64,000 bases of DNA from Tricholomella constricta (taxonomy: Eukaryota; Basidiomycota; Agaricomycetes; Agaricales; Lyophyllaceae), in assembly GCA_013368375.1 (NCBI GenBank), contig JAACJP010000015.1, positions 822,262-886,261 on the forward strand, read 5' to 3'. This document shows, in pieces, positions 24,543 to 36,353 of this stretch. How positions within the stretch are numbered: the stretch's first letter is position 1; each line of letters opens with the position of its first letter. Made by a program: the position numbers and the translations under genes. The notes under the pieces are model-generated. The model did not search any database. It had not been told where the DNA came from and saw only the letters and a list, made by a program, of their open reading frames with translations.

Positions 24543-27500
24543 CTAAATTACAGACATGGCTACGGAGGAGTCGGCCAGCTGCCGAAAATTAGTATAATAT
24601 GCAACAAGGAATCGCGCTGGGTTGGGTATCTGGGAGTGGGAGACGATAGGGAGCGTTAGCCATTTATTGAAGGCTGCTGGGGCAGACCAATCCTCGATTT
24701 CGACTTGTAAGTGCTTTGCGATTGTGACGAGAGTCTGATTACTCGTGGGTGGTGTTTCTAGTAGATAAATGAGTGTGATCACCGTCGGTATCATACTAGG
24801 GAAAGGCCCTTCGTGGGGACACCTGTCCGTGTGGAGGGGGCGGCCGGGTTCATGAGACGCATGACCAAAGACGGAGCGGAAGGGGATCCAGCAAGAGTAA
24901 CACATGGGCCATATAACCGACTTTTGGAAATTATTTTTCTGGATGATGAGGCTCCATATGTGGTGGAACGAATGGCGGGTATGTTTATGAGGGGCTGGGT
25001 CACGTGATCCATGAACCCAACAGTCAGGACAACCGACCAGGAGCATCTGATCGATGGCTTCCTTCAAAATTCGTAGCTGAGCTTCGCCAGCGAGGAACTC
25101 GTTTTCGACCCTTTGTCCGTTTGCGATCACAGGCGACTGAATGGGTGTTTTAGCCGATTGTTGAGGAGCCGATGGCTTTGCAGGGATCTTGGGTTCGGAC
25201 GATGATACTGTTGATGAAATAGATTGAAAAGTGGAAGTTTCCGGAATAAGAAGCGACGTCTGTGTGTTCTGGAGCTTCTGTGAGGCCAAGCTGGACGAAA
25301 CAACGCAAGATCAGAGAGCTTACGTCAAGTGCAGCAGCACTGCAATTATCGCAAAGCGGTGTGGGTGCTATTGAGGCACAAGAGTGTGCGATGCCGTCTA
25401 CACATGCGAACTCCAAAAGCCGGCAAGCTCGCGTGATGAGGAACCTGCGCATTCCCATGACCCCGGTATTGTCGCCGTCGAGTACATGTCCGAATTCGTC
25501 GCGTTCGAGGGAAGGTTCTCGAGACCAAAAGACGTAAGAGAACGCAAGACGTCCATCACGTCCCGCGCGCCCGACCTCCTGCACAAAATTCATCAAGTTC
25601 CGCACTTGATGGTGGATGACACAGCGGACTTTGTCAAAGTCGATGCCTTGTCCGAAACACATGGTCGCTACCATCCAGCGATCCTTCGCGTTTTTTCCCT
25701 CACGCCAAACCTGCATCCGCTCTTGTTTTGTCTTGGCATTCTCCATCGGGTCGACCACGACCTTGCTGATGTAGTACGGGATATCGAGCATCTGGCTGAC
25801 TTGGATGACATCAGCCACGGTGGTGCAATAAATGAGCCCACGCTCGTCGTCGTGCATGAATGGAATGACGGTTTGCATGACTGCGCGGATACGCTCGACG
25901 ATATCGCCGCGGTCCTTGACATGCTCCACTGAGTATTTAACGTTGACATGGTTCGGAGGCGCTCGGATTTCATGGAGCAATGAGCGTGGAATCTTCATTC
26001 TAGCACAGAGAGTATCGACGGAGGAAGGAAAAATGGTGGCGGAAAGAAAAGTGATCGGCTTCTGTAAGCTTGTGAGAATTTCGAACAGCTTGAAGCAGTC
26101 GCGGAAGTCCGACGTGTAGATATGATGTGCCTCGTCAATGAAAATTCGTTCGAGGCGGTCATGGATGGCGTTCGCCCAGCAGCGAAACTTTTCCGTGGCT
26201 GCAAGATGAGCGGCAACGAGGATGAGACGGTCGTTCGCAGAATCCACGCTGGGATAGATACCGCCACTGATGGTAGTCGAAGCCAGACGCCTCGCCAGAT
26301 CTTCCACAAGGGCAGTGAGCGGAGCGACGACGACGAAGAGCTTCTCTGGGAGAAGCTGAGCGACGCCAAAAAAAGCCAGGCTCTTTCCGCTCCCGGTAGG
26401 GAGAATGGCGAGAACATGTTTGCGCGTCAGGCAGCTTTGAACGAGCTCGGCCTGCTCTGGACAAGTGAATTTTGGCGGCAGGTCATGAGGTAAAAGGGGC
26501 GCGAGCCTGGAAAGTAACTGGGGATGAACTGTTATTACCGAGCTGTTTGGCGTTGTCTGGAGAGGAACCCCGAGCGATTGTATGACTCGAGAGATCAAAG
26601 CTGAACCGAAGGCCTCCGCATGATCGTCCAATCTTTCCGAAAATCTATTGCCCATCTCAAGGACGGCCGCTTCGAGGGTAGCAGAGAGCTTCTTGGACAA
26701 CGGCGATACGAGCCGATCGAATACGACAGATAGGTCCTCTCCGGGATGATCCTTGGTTTAATCGCAGTTGGTGAGCGAATGTGACCCCACGAGCGAGTGA
26801 GAAAAACTTACTGTGTCGTTTTGCATGTATATTTTTGCCAGGGATGGGTGAATCTGTCCTATGCAGGCGTGCCACCGCATGCAAACCCGCTGATCCGATG
26901 CGATGGCCGTGTGTGAGAACTGTGGAAGCGCGTCGTTCATTTGCAACGCATAATGGTCACTGGCGGTTTGTTCGTTGTGGCCAAACGTGGCGTGGATGTC
27001 CTTGAGCTCATGATCTTCGTCATCAGGAAGGCCAAAGTCGATGTGCGCAATGTTGACCATGATAGTACACATTACTTGTCGCCAATCCCGAAGGCCCATT
27101 GCAAGGCCAAAGGTCTGAAAGGTAAAAGCGTTCAGGGATTTGCTAAAGTCTTGCCCTTCCATCACCCTTCCACTACGAACAAAAACGTAGGAAAGGTAAT
27201 TCTCTGCAGCTGCCTTGTCGAAGCCACACCACGGTGCCAGATGAGCAGCTGCAGGGTAGGCGACACCCAATATTAGGAGAAGCAGGCGAGAGACAGCAAA
27301 AGATGGCGAATGAGCTGTGAGACGCCCTCCGCCGTGGATATTGCGATTCTTGTCATACCGCGGGACGAATGTAACCTGGTTGCTGATTATAAACATACTG
27401 CGCTCGCCCTCTCGGTTGTTCGCGAACTTCATATCTTCGCACTCCGTTCCGCGAACACCACCGCCCCACGTGATTGATATCATGCAAAACAATAGGGACG

Positions 27501-29921
27501 TGATCTCGTCCAGTATACTGAACCATCCCCACAGGGCGGCTAAGTAAAAGGATAAGCAGTCGATCTTATGAAATCGTTGATAGTTGTACCTGAATTACTC
27601 TTCACATGGCCTTGTATGTATTCGAACATATGTTTGTCCTGGCACAAATGGTCGAGCAATCGCGACTGGAATTTTTGCAGCCCGTTCTCCGGCTCCTCGA
27701 AGATGGAGTACTTGAGGGCGTTTTCGAGGGGGCGATCTCGGAACCATTGGCTAGCACGTTTGTGATCGGGATCTAGGCGTTTATCTATGTGCGCGAGGAT
27801 ATCGTCATAGGAACATTGACGGAAGAGGCGCGATATCAAGACTTTCAGGTCATCGAGCGAAGTGGGGATACTTTCATAAAAGCTTTTCAATTGGAGGGAG
27901 AAGCCGTCAATGCTGAGGACAGTCTTTTCCGAATTCCAGTTAAAGCGGGCGAAACCGGCGTGTTTTTTTGCGAGGGCGGAGAATAGCTTCATATACTGCC
28001 GGAGGACTGTGAAGGTCGTCTGGCCACCGTCGTGGATGAACGGAGCGATGTATTTTTGGTAGCAGCTATGACAAGAAGAGTCAGGTGTGCTCAGATCGTC
28101 AGAATAGAAGACGCACAAATGGCCTTTGTTTTCGTTTGAGGGTTTCAAGCAGAGAATCTCCCAGCATGCGGTGGCGCGGAAACCCCATTGAGCGCGGGCG
28201 ATGTTGTGTGGAAACTGCGTGACCGAGGCGTACGTTCCATGGTCATCTACAAGATGGTACGCGATGAGGAACGGGCTGAAAGGGTCGCGGGTCTCGCACT
28301 CCTCAAATTCCTTGCTACACAAGGAGAGGATGGACCAAACACAGTCGTGGAAGCACGGGATGACGTCGGCAGATGAGTGATCAGGAGCTTCCAGCATATC
28401 CTGTAGGGTTACAAGATGATTTACGGTCGTCGGGTGCAGAGAGACTGTAAATTTCTCCATAGGGGATATGATGTGGCGAAGAAGGAAAACAAGAAAATAG
28501 GCAATAAAGTCTGCGTTCTTGTCCACCGTGCTGCGTTCCTGAGGCTGGCTGAATGGAATCTGGTGCAGCTCCTCGCTGAGCGAAAAAGGTTGAAGACTGA
28601 GCGATGAAGCAAAAGAACTCAAGAGAAGAGCTTACGAGGGGTTAGCCGATCTGATATATCTGCGCGTGAGGACGCCGAGGTCTGATATCTGTTTCATGAT
28701 TTGGTGGTAGTACTCTCTCGCAATGTTAGTCATTGAGTGAAAGTGAGGCTCCGTCTTTTCGTTGCCGGGAAACGCAGTCGCGCGGAGGATGCGGAGGTTG
28801 ACGCCATCAAGGAGCCTATCCCAATCTGTGCGAGCAAAGATGATATTCCTACGTTGCCCACTCTGAGCGGCCTGATACGACTCTGGCTCTTTTCCGATGC
28901 CGATTGACTTGCTGAGGGCGAGAACAGCCGTGACTTCGACAGATTTTGGTAAAGGATCGTGCGTGACTTCAACGAAGTGACGCTCGGTCAAATGTTTACT
29001 CAGGGCGTAGGCGAGAACGCAAACGAAGGGGCGCTTTCTGGGGCCATAATCTGGGTGGACTGCTGCCGCATGTCTTCTCACTTTGTCCTGGCTACCGAAA
29101 ACCATCGCGGCGTTGGGGCAGTCAACCACGGCGCATTTGAATCCGGTGATCGTGCGGAGACCCTCGATTGGAGGAGTGGGGCCGGGTAATATCGGATGAG
29201 GATGGTGGGCGTTGAGCTTCTGGAGTTGCTCTTCGAGATCTGCTTTGGGAGGTATTTTGCGGGATGCGGGCAAAGAACGGTTTTTGCCCTGGGTGTGCTT
29301 CATCGCGTGAGCATGGATATGAGCCATCGGGACGATAGATCGGCAGACAAGGCAGATAATTCGGTTGTATACCGGGTCGACGCATATTTCTTTGTCCAGC
29401 AGATACTTGCGGGCGTGTGCGACTTCATCCTGCGGTACGTCCACGACCATGGGAACTTCTGTTGGCTCAGAGTCCTCTTCGCCATCGTCAGAGCCTTGAC
29501 CACTGTCCGAGTCGGATTCTGGTGGAGATTCGTTCGTCTCATCAACGTCTGTGTAATCCGACATCTGGACATCATGATGAGGCACATTGGCATTCACCGA
29601 GACGTCTAACATATCAGAGAGAGCATATGAGGAGGCCTCGGGAGCGGTCAAACTCTCAGTCTCCAGAGGTGTGTCGTCAAAGTTTCTAGTGTCAGCCGGT
29701 GGGTGTTCGGGGAGTCGACACATCGAATGCACCAAGTAGTATGAAAATCGCGAGTGTCGAGGCTCTCCGCATGGACATGGTATCAAATGGGTGAGTGGAT
29801 CTCGGATGACCGTAACTTGGTCGCCTTTGGATGCGAAATTAGTAAAGGTTGTATCGAGCCAATGCAACAAACCATTGAATTTAAACACGCTTGATTTTGA
29901 ATGGTAGGTTCGCTTGTGCAA
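24543..29921 (-). CDS. Telomere-linked-type RecQ DNA helicase, 1,727 aa, five exons
   Basis: Exons 28636-29921, 27590-28596, 26812-27539, 25324-26751 and 24543-25277 sum to 1,728 codons with GT-AG introns of 39-60 nt. An acidic N-terminal region leads to two C2H2-like fingers of OrsD type (residues about 190-290: CLVCRSIV...H-x3-H; CAVVDCP...H-x4-H). Residues about 780-1005 carry LRDWRQ (914) and GHN-x3-A-x2-HY (951-961), resembling boxes of tyrosine recombinases. The SF2 RecQ motor follows: Walker A PTGSGKS (1125-1131), DEAH (1214), SATIF, GQGIDFDKV and QEVGRAGRDG (1398-1407). A Cys/His-rich C-terminus follows. All motor motifs are present and no frame break is seen. In fungi such genes often sit next to telomeres. 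An upstream exon is possible. Confidence 0.8.
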
Positions 29922-30871
29922 GATGAGAAGACGCTTCAGGTACAGAGGCCGTGGGCAGCCTTCTACAGTGCAACTGACTCTGATTCATGTGCGCGGTTTA
30001 ATGGAATATCGGTTGAGCAAGAAAACATATTGCGTACGAGGTAGGCATAATCACTGTTGACGGATTTCTACCAAAGCTACGAGCAACAAAACGCAAGTTT
30101 GAAGCGGCCTGCCTTGTAGAAGAACGGGCAAACTTTATTACAAAAGCACGAATAACCCCCGGATCTAGTAGAAGATCCGTCGATTAAGTTACCACTCGAT
30201 CCAGATCCCTGATGGAGGCTACCCAAATAGAATGGCCCGCCGCCTTCGCCCGCCATGATGCAAGCGCTTAGTGGTGGTTAATAACGGCGACGTTGCGCTG
30301 GCGGCATAGTTTGAGTTTTCTAATCAATAACAGAATGCGTGGTGTGTACTGCAAGGGTGAAAAAATGCACCTTGCGAGGACTCGAACTAGCTGATTTTGA
30401 CTTTGTATTTGAGTTAAACATCCCTCTTTGAGACCCTACCCATTCAGTGCGAAAACTCTGGAGTTGGTCTTCCAGAAAAGGGAGCACGCCGAGATGCCTA
30501 AAGCGGAAGTCGTCGCGTCAGCTGTCAAGCGGGAGAATTACAGAAGTTCGCCGAATGGAGATCTAAAATCGACTCAAGACTGGGACATTGGGCGCGTCAA
30601 GTTGCAAGGTGTGAGCGTAACCGTCCAATTTCTATCTGCATAGCCATTCGACTTTACTCCTTGTTCAAAGGGCGTATTATGTGGTTTTATGCCGCTTGCT
30701 ATATCTGCAGTAAATTCACATTTTCATTCGGCCATTTTGGGCCGAGCATCAACTTCTATTAATTAAGCTTCCAAGACGTCAAACGATAATTGTATTCACG
30801 TTGGGTAAGCCTTCGGTTCTCCCCATTGTCTTTCTCTTGAACCGACAAGTCACTAGTCCTAGTCAACAGCG
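29922..30871. other. Intergenic between divergent genes
   Basis: The helicase (leftward) and the 30872 gene (rightward) are divergently transcribed, so both promoters should lie here. Apart from a tRNA 3'-end-like fragment at about 30364-30392, nothing is recognised. Confidence 0.4.
30364..30392 (-). other. tRNA 3'-end-like fragment (box B plus T run)
   Basis: On the minus strand GTTCGAGTC (30387-30379) fits the Pol III box B pattern GWTCRANNC. It is followed by CCTCGCAAGGTGCA and a run of six T. A matching T-stem 5' side, anticodon arm and acceptor 5' strand are not found upstream, so it is a remnant or chance resemblance rather than a tRNA gene. Confidence 0.25.
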
Positions 30872-31987
30872 ATGCAGCACAACAACGCCGCGTACGTGCA
30901 TGCATTTCTTTCACCTTTGCCAGCTAACAGCGTTATAGCTTGCGTCATTTAATGACCGGGCTCACCACTGAGTCACGCCACGACGTGTGCAAAATTTTTC
31001 TGGCCATGGACACCCGTTTCAAAACAGCTTCCTCTTCAACAGGAGGCGACATTGGTCTTCTCGTCAAGGGCTGGGCAGAACACGTGCAGTACGTTCGGCG
31101 TGCTGAACCTGTTTTGGCGGCTACATGTACCCCTGCTGGTAAGTCCACGTGTTTTTGGGGATAAACTTTGACAATTGACTGGAGCTTAGCTGCCCTGGGA
31201 CAGCTCCCGTTCTTTCGCAGCATCTACCTTGATGTCGATAACCTGATCAAGGGACTGGCCAAGCGGGCCAACCTGGATGTGGACGACCTGATCGACGCAT
31301 ATCTACGTCGAAGCCCACATCTTGTTGATCAAGGGCCGGACAGCCGCAAAGCCAGTAGAGCCGTGGACGCAGTCCGTGAGTATCTTAGTGATTGGATTTG
31401 CACGATACGAAACTGAACATGAGCTAGCCATTGACCGGGTGAAAGTGGCGAAGGCACTGGTTGAAGAGCTGGTGAGTGTCGCTGTTCTGTTGAAGGCAAC
31501 TTGATTAACAAGTCCACAGGTGACGCAACTGAAGAAAGAAGGGTTTGAATCTACCGTCCTCATGGCGGATATGCGTTCGAGAGCGGATGAGAATCGCGGT
31601 CAGGTAGTGAGTTCGGAGGGGCTCACAGGAGTAAGGCATTGTGTCACGCCTCCGTCAATTCCGATAGCTAATGTGCCTCCTTTAGTATTGGGAAGAGCGG
31701 GTCTGTTTCAGCGAGCAAAAGGCCGTCATGCTTGCGGCGTGTCATGCACGGTAGGAAATTTGGTCACTGGCTGCACAGTCTCATCGATCTCATCTTTCAT
31801 CCACAAATTTAGGCTTCGTATGATACATGCGTATACCGATGTACAGCGCAACGCGGAAGTTGCCGAGGGCATGACGCGCTCTGTCCCCGCCTTACCGAGT
31901 GACAGCCACAAGGCCGAGCAAGGCGACGCCAAGGATCGTCATTGGACAGCCTTTGCTACCGCGTCCGGCGACACCCCTGAAGTGTAG
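30872..31987 (+). CDS. Hypothetical protein, 257 aa, seven exons
   Basis: Exons 30872-30891, 30939-31138, 31190-31375, 31428-31471, 31520-31603, 31686-31750 and 31813-31987 give 258 codons, with every junction GT-AG and phase-matched. The N-terminal half holds two helical units: SRHDVCKIFLAMDTRFKTAS followed by GGDIGLLVKGWAEHVQ, then FFRSIYLDVDNLIKGLA followed by LDVDDLIDAYLRR. Both have counterparts in the 33282 gene. The C-terminal half is charged and helical. No named domain or catalytic motif is seen. The clean multi-exon structure argues for a functional gene. Confidence 0.65.
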
Positions 31988-32054
31988 GCTTGCTTGGGCA
32001 ATCCGTGCGTCTGTAGGTCAAAGTAGCACGTTTCATGGACTACGAGTGCCATAC

Positions 32055-32067
32055 TTAGGGTTTAGGG
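32055..32067 (+). repeat. Telomere-like repeat (TTAGGGTTTAGGG)
   Basis: Two TTAGGG units with one extra T between them, 68 bases after the stop of the 30872 gene. Confidence 0.5.
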
Positions 32068-33195
32068 TTTTGTCAGGCAAAAAAACTGAAATGACTGGGG
32101 TTCATATACGCAGTGAAAAGTCCGTCGAGTTAAGTCAAGCACAAACGAGGCAAAAAGGTGCAATGGAGCCAAACTGAACCGTAAACAACGCGGAAATTGC
32201 ATTGACGTCACCATCGACCAACCTTCCGACTCAAAATGCACTTTGTTTTTTTGCAGCTGCCGGCAGGTCAAGTTAGCATCTCAATGTCACTTTCACTGCC
32301 TGACGCGATGCTGTACTTAGTTGATTTTCCAGCAGCCATCCGTTTGCTTACGTGTTGCGACCCGCGATCCTTAAATACAAGTGCGCGGCCCCAATCAACT
32401 CGTCCGCGTCTCTCGCTCCTTCCCACCGTCACCCTGCTGGCCCTCCCCTTCCCCCTGACATGCCCTGCCTACTGGATATCTATGTCTGCTCAATATCGGG
32501 TTTAACTAAGGACAAGTGCTCTACATATCTGACGGCGGCAGACGTTCTGATCTAGAACCCTTAGAAGTCAAGAAGTCGAGAAGCGCAGAGCACGTAGGGG
32601 AAGCGATATCAGGTACGTTCGCAGCTCACAGGATGCAGATAGACAAGGGAAATACCACAAATCTCTTATTTTTACTCGCATTGCTGACAGCCCTGGTCTT
32701 CAGCTGACTGAAGAAGGCAGGCCGGACTGGGTGGGTTGTGAGGACATAGGCTCGGAGCAGGGCATGAACACGAAGCTTCGATTGAGAGCGATCAGTAGAC
32801 CGTGACGCGTCGGCGCACGCGCATATACTCACTTAAACTTGTTATATTTAGCAGAAATTAAAATTTTATTGAACACAACCTAATGTCAGAAATATGAATC
32901 TGAAGATATCGAAGCTATGTTAGGCGGCTCGATGCTGCTCCTACCTGCTCGATAAAATTCCGAGATTTCGAGTGCGAGGAAGTGACATCGAGCCGATTCT
33001 GGCAGACGGGTTTGCGCTCGTTTGGCCTCAATCCGACTCAATCGACTTTTCACTGGGGTTCATAAGGGGGCTCACAACTTCTGGGGGTTTACAAACAGAA
33101 TTATCCATGCTATCGAAAGCGCGACAGTCGCCATAATCGTCGAAATTTACCCTTTTTCGGTGATCTGCGCGGCCGGCCTTCAGCGCTAGTTTTTT

Positions 33196-33203
33196 TATAT
33201 AAG
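33196..33203 (+). promoter_or_regulatory. Probable TATA box (TATATAAG)
   Basis: It follows a T run and lies 79 bases upstream of the ATG at 33282, a usual distance for a fungal core promoter. Confidence 0.5.
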
Positions 33204-33281
33204 GGACCTTGCTGCCCCACCCCAACATCGTCGCCATCATCTCAAAGCGTCGCAAGTATTTGAATCATATCCAACGAGCTG

Positions 33282-33843
33282 ATGCCTACTTTTGTCCCCC
33301 AGTCAATGGAAAAACACGAGATGACCCGCGACTTCTTTCTACAATTGGACGGTATCATGCGCGTGGCGTCGAGCTACACCGATGGAGACACCCTGCTAGC
33401 AATCTGCAGGTGGGTAGAGGAGGCAGAAGTGGGCTTGAGTCGCAGTGAGTCGCTTGATTTCACCCACGCGCTCAGCATGAATTGATTGCTTGGTAGACAC
33501 AGCGTTGGATAGCATCTACGCCGTAGCTGACGGCCTTATCTCCGAGCTTTCCGACAAGGCCGGCACCGATGGCGACACCCTACTCCACCAGTATCTTACC
33601 CTGTGGGGTCTTACCAGCCCGAGCGCATCTAGTGATGGCTGTGATCACGAACCTCGCCCGGCAGCCCTCGAGCAGGCGACAACCGAAGAAGGCGCGACGT
33701 CCACGGCTGAGTCCAGCATTGGACCATCGTCCGACGACAATACCGCCGCTGACTCCGAAACCAGCGACACATCCTCGGAGTCCTACTTATGGGCCGCGTA
33801 CGAAGACATCACGGCGGAAGATTTGCTAGGACTTGATCACTAA
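33282..33843 (+). CDS. Hypothetical protein, 169 aa, two exons; paralogue of the 30872 gene
   Basis: Exons 33282-33444 and 33497-33843 close to 170 codons. The N-terminal 95 residues repeat the plan of the upstream gene: TRDFFLQLDGIMRVASSYTD with GDTLLAICRWVEEAE, then ALDSIYAVADGLISELSDKA with GDTLLHQYLTLWGL. The rest is a Ser/Thr/Glu-rich acidic tail ending ITAEDLLGLDH. A TATA box lies 79 bases upstream of the ATG. The acidic tail plus hydrophobic-acidic end would suit an activation or docking segment, which is inference. No known family is recognised. Confidence 0.6.
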
Positions 33844-34136
33844 TTTTAAATACTTTTCGTTTGCACATGCAGCCGTTGTATGCAGTCAGGACTGTTAAAT
33901 TGTTATCGCATATGTAGCCATGTTCTGTCATTGTGTTCCTAAACGCGCCCCTCACATTTGGTACCTCACTCTGAACGAGGTCTTTACAATGCAAGGTCCC
34001 CCTATGTAAGTTACATAGCGTCTAAAAGATAATGATAATGCAAGAACACCTGAACACCTGCGAGTGGCATGTTGGTCACATGACCATAACATGCCACAAC
34101 AACACGTTACCTCATCTGTCGCGCGCAAGGTGGCGC

Positions 34137-35725
34137 ATGATGCAGCCATCCATCATGCTCCCCGAGCACGCAGATTTGTTACGCTGCCTCGGGGATGCCT
34201 TATCTGCGGTTGGGTCTGTCGATGCTCTGGAAGAACCGGTCAGCCCCTACACACGAGCTCAATATGCTCGGATGCTCGCCGAGGCAAACCAGTACTCTGG
34301 CCAAATTTTAGCCCAGGTTAGGATGCTGGGGACCGTGTCTGCCGAATATATTGGGGAAGATGTTCAGGATGATGGATCGGGAGACTGGGGTGCGTCAATT
34401 CCGTTGCTTTTCGCCGACCAATATCTGGAACTGGTGTTGGCACAGAGATTTTGCAAAACCCGCTAGCAGCAGACGATATTGAAGATGAACTTGAAGTTGA
34501 ATCTGAGCTTGGGGCTGAACGTGTAGCGGAGCTTAACGCTGAACTTGATGCGGAACTACAAGATTTGCCGCCGGATGAGGAAAGCGACTCGAACGAAGAG
34601 GACAAGTCGGTGCGTTATCAGTGTATGCGTCGCGCATATATCACTGAAATTCCCCAATAGGAGGTCCGGGCGCGTGTGGAGAGGTTATGGCCGCGGTATC
34701 TGTGGCTCAAAATGCGGCCTAGTGACTTTGTGGATCTGCTCCTCCAAGAGGAGAAGCTATCTCGCAGCAAGGCCGAAGATGCAGCCCTCGCGCGGTTGCT
34801 CGTAGGGTACAGCAATCCTTCGCAGGAGGCTTTGGTGAGTCTCAAATCCGGCGCATATATTCATTGATACGTTGACTGTTTTACCAGAAACACATGTTGC
34901 AAGGTGCTATGGACAACATGGAACCATGGAATGACGTGATAGCCCTAAGTGACGAGATCGACGCGGAAGGTGATGTTAAGAGACGGCTGTTCAAGCGGGA
35001 GGAGGTCAGTCAACGGTATCAAGCTTCCTTTGGAACGACGCTCATGTGTACATGGGAAGTTTATGTACCAGAACAACGCAGGAACACGCCTCAGCACGCA
35101 TGCGATGACTGTCATTCAAATCATAAACAACTTGAAATTCGCGCTCGACTGGAGACAGGTCTCGGCCCATTGGAAGACAACTTTTGTGACACAGATATTC
35201 GAGGTGCTCAAAGCCAACGAAATAACGGATATAACTAGGAAGTGGGGTGGCACGATGCGGAACAAGGAAATGAAGAAACTCAGGAGAACCTTTGGAAAGT
35301 GGCACCAAAAAATCGTCACTGATCGCAACCACGTACTCAAAATTTATCATATGGTTAGTTACATGCCTCGACCTTTAATTGTCATATTGACTGATGTCCG
35401 CTAGTTTGGCGCCGGCGTCCTCCTGGACACTACCTGGGCCCCGAACCCTCGATCGCGGTACTTTGGTGCAACGCTCAACCGAGTTTTCATTACTCTTCAA
35501 TCCAAAATTGCGGAGGACGGGAGCGGATATGACAGCATTCAACAATACAAGAGACGGATGAAAAGGTCGTCCCGATCTATATTAAAAACCCTATTGGAGG
35601 CAGCTGACTGGAACAACGTTTGGGAATTTGTTGAAAACTTTCTCAACGACGCCGAGAACGAGGCAGACGGAGAAGGAACAGACACTGACGCGGACGAGCC
35701 AGATGGAGAAGAAGAAGAGGCATGA
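34137..35725 (+). CDS. Hypothetical protein, 440 aa, six exons, acidic regions
   Basis: Exons 34137-34389, 34446-34609, 34661-34834, 34888-35004, 35060-35353 and 35405-35725 sum to 441 codons with matched phases. An in-frame ATG at 34032 would extend the N-terminus. There is an acidic repeat-like stretch (DDIEDELEVESELGAE), then a helical core with many aromatic and basic residues (WPRYLWLKMRP; WGGTMRNKEMKKLRRTFGKW; WAPNPRSRYFG), and an acidic C-terminus ending DEPDGEEEEA. One acceptor (GGGAAG at 35059) lacks the usual pyrimidine before AG. No family is recognised. It ends a run of three plus-strand genes without transposon features. Confidence 0.6.
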
Positions 35726-36353
35726 TCCGCAATCGAGCCAGATGGAGAAGCGTCAGAGGAAGGGGAACAATCCGCCGTTGTTTAGTGCCTACAACATAGC
35801 TAAATTTCATGTGAACGCGAGACGTTGACAAGGACAAAGTTTATATTCTGAGACCTCATTACATCGCCTGACCCATCATCGATGCATCATCTTTTAATGT
35901 GACTCGCCTCGCCATGCTGCCTACTTCAACATTCCCGGTGGTCAATGGAGAAAACACGAGCTATCGTCCCATTTGTATGATAAGATCCATGATCAGCAAT
36001 GTGTTTTATGTAAAAAAGCGTAAAGTATTGGCTCAGTGTTATCTTATCTGATGTCTCGGTATGTCCGTACGCCGTTATCTCTTTGAACAGTTAATTCATC
36101 ACACCATTGAATTGAAATCTATTGTGCCGCCCCAGAGCGCTCTGATGTGACGCGCCGCCGTTTGCGAGGGCGCTGTTCCCTGTTTAACCCTAACCCTCTC
36201 TTGGCCCCGCCTTGTGGGCGGTTGTTTTTTTTTTCATAGCATTTGCTCAAGTCAACTAAGTCAACTCACTTCCTGCTTTGCTTTGTCGCTTTTCTGCTGT
36301 GCTCAGCGCTCCACGAGACCGAAAACATTCAGTCAACTAACGGTTCCTGGAAC
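35726..36353. other. Intergenic upstream of the JmjC gene
   Basis: It holds a GACGCGCCGCCGTTTGCGAG element (about 36149) shared in part with 24225, an AACCCTAACCCT run at 36186, and a T tract near 36224. These lie within 210 bases of the ATG at 36354 and may be promoter parts. Confidence 0.4.
36186..36197 (-). repeat. Telomere-like repeat (AACCCTAACCCT)
   Basis: Two exact CCCTAA-phase units, 156 bases upstream of the JmjC gene start. Confidence 0.55.

Larger units (their letters stand above)
31988..33281. other. Intergenic, nothing recognised apart from telomere-like run and TATA box
   Basis: It contains TTAGGGTTTAGGG at 32055-32067 and TATATAAG at 33196. Short frames on both strands have no splice or motif support. 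Confidence 0.45.
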
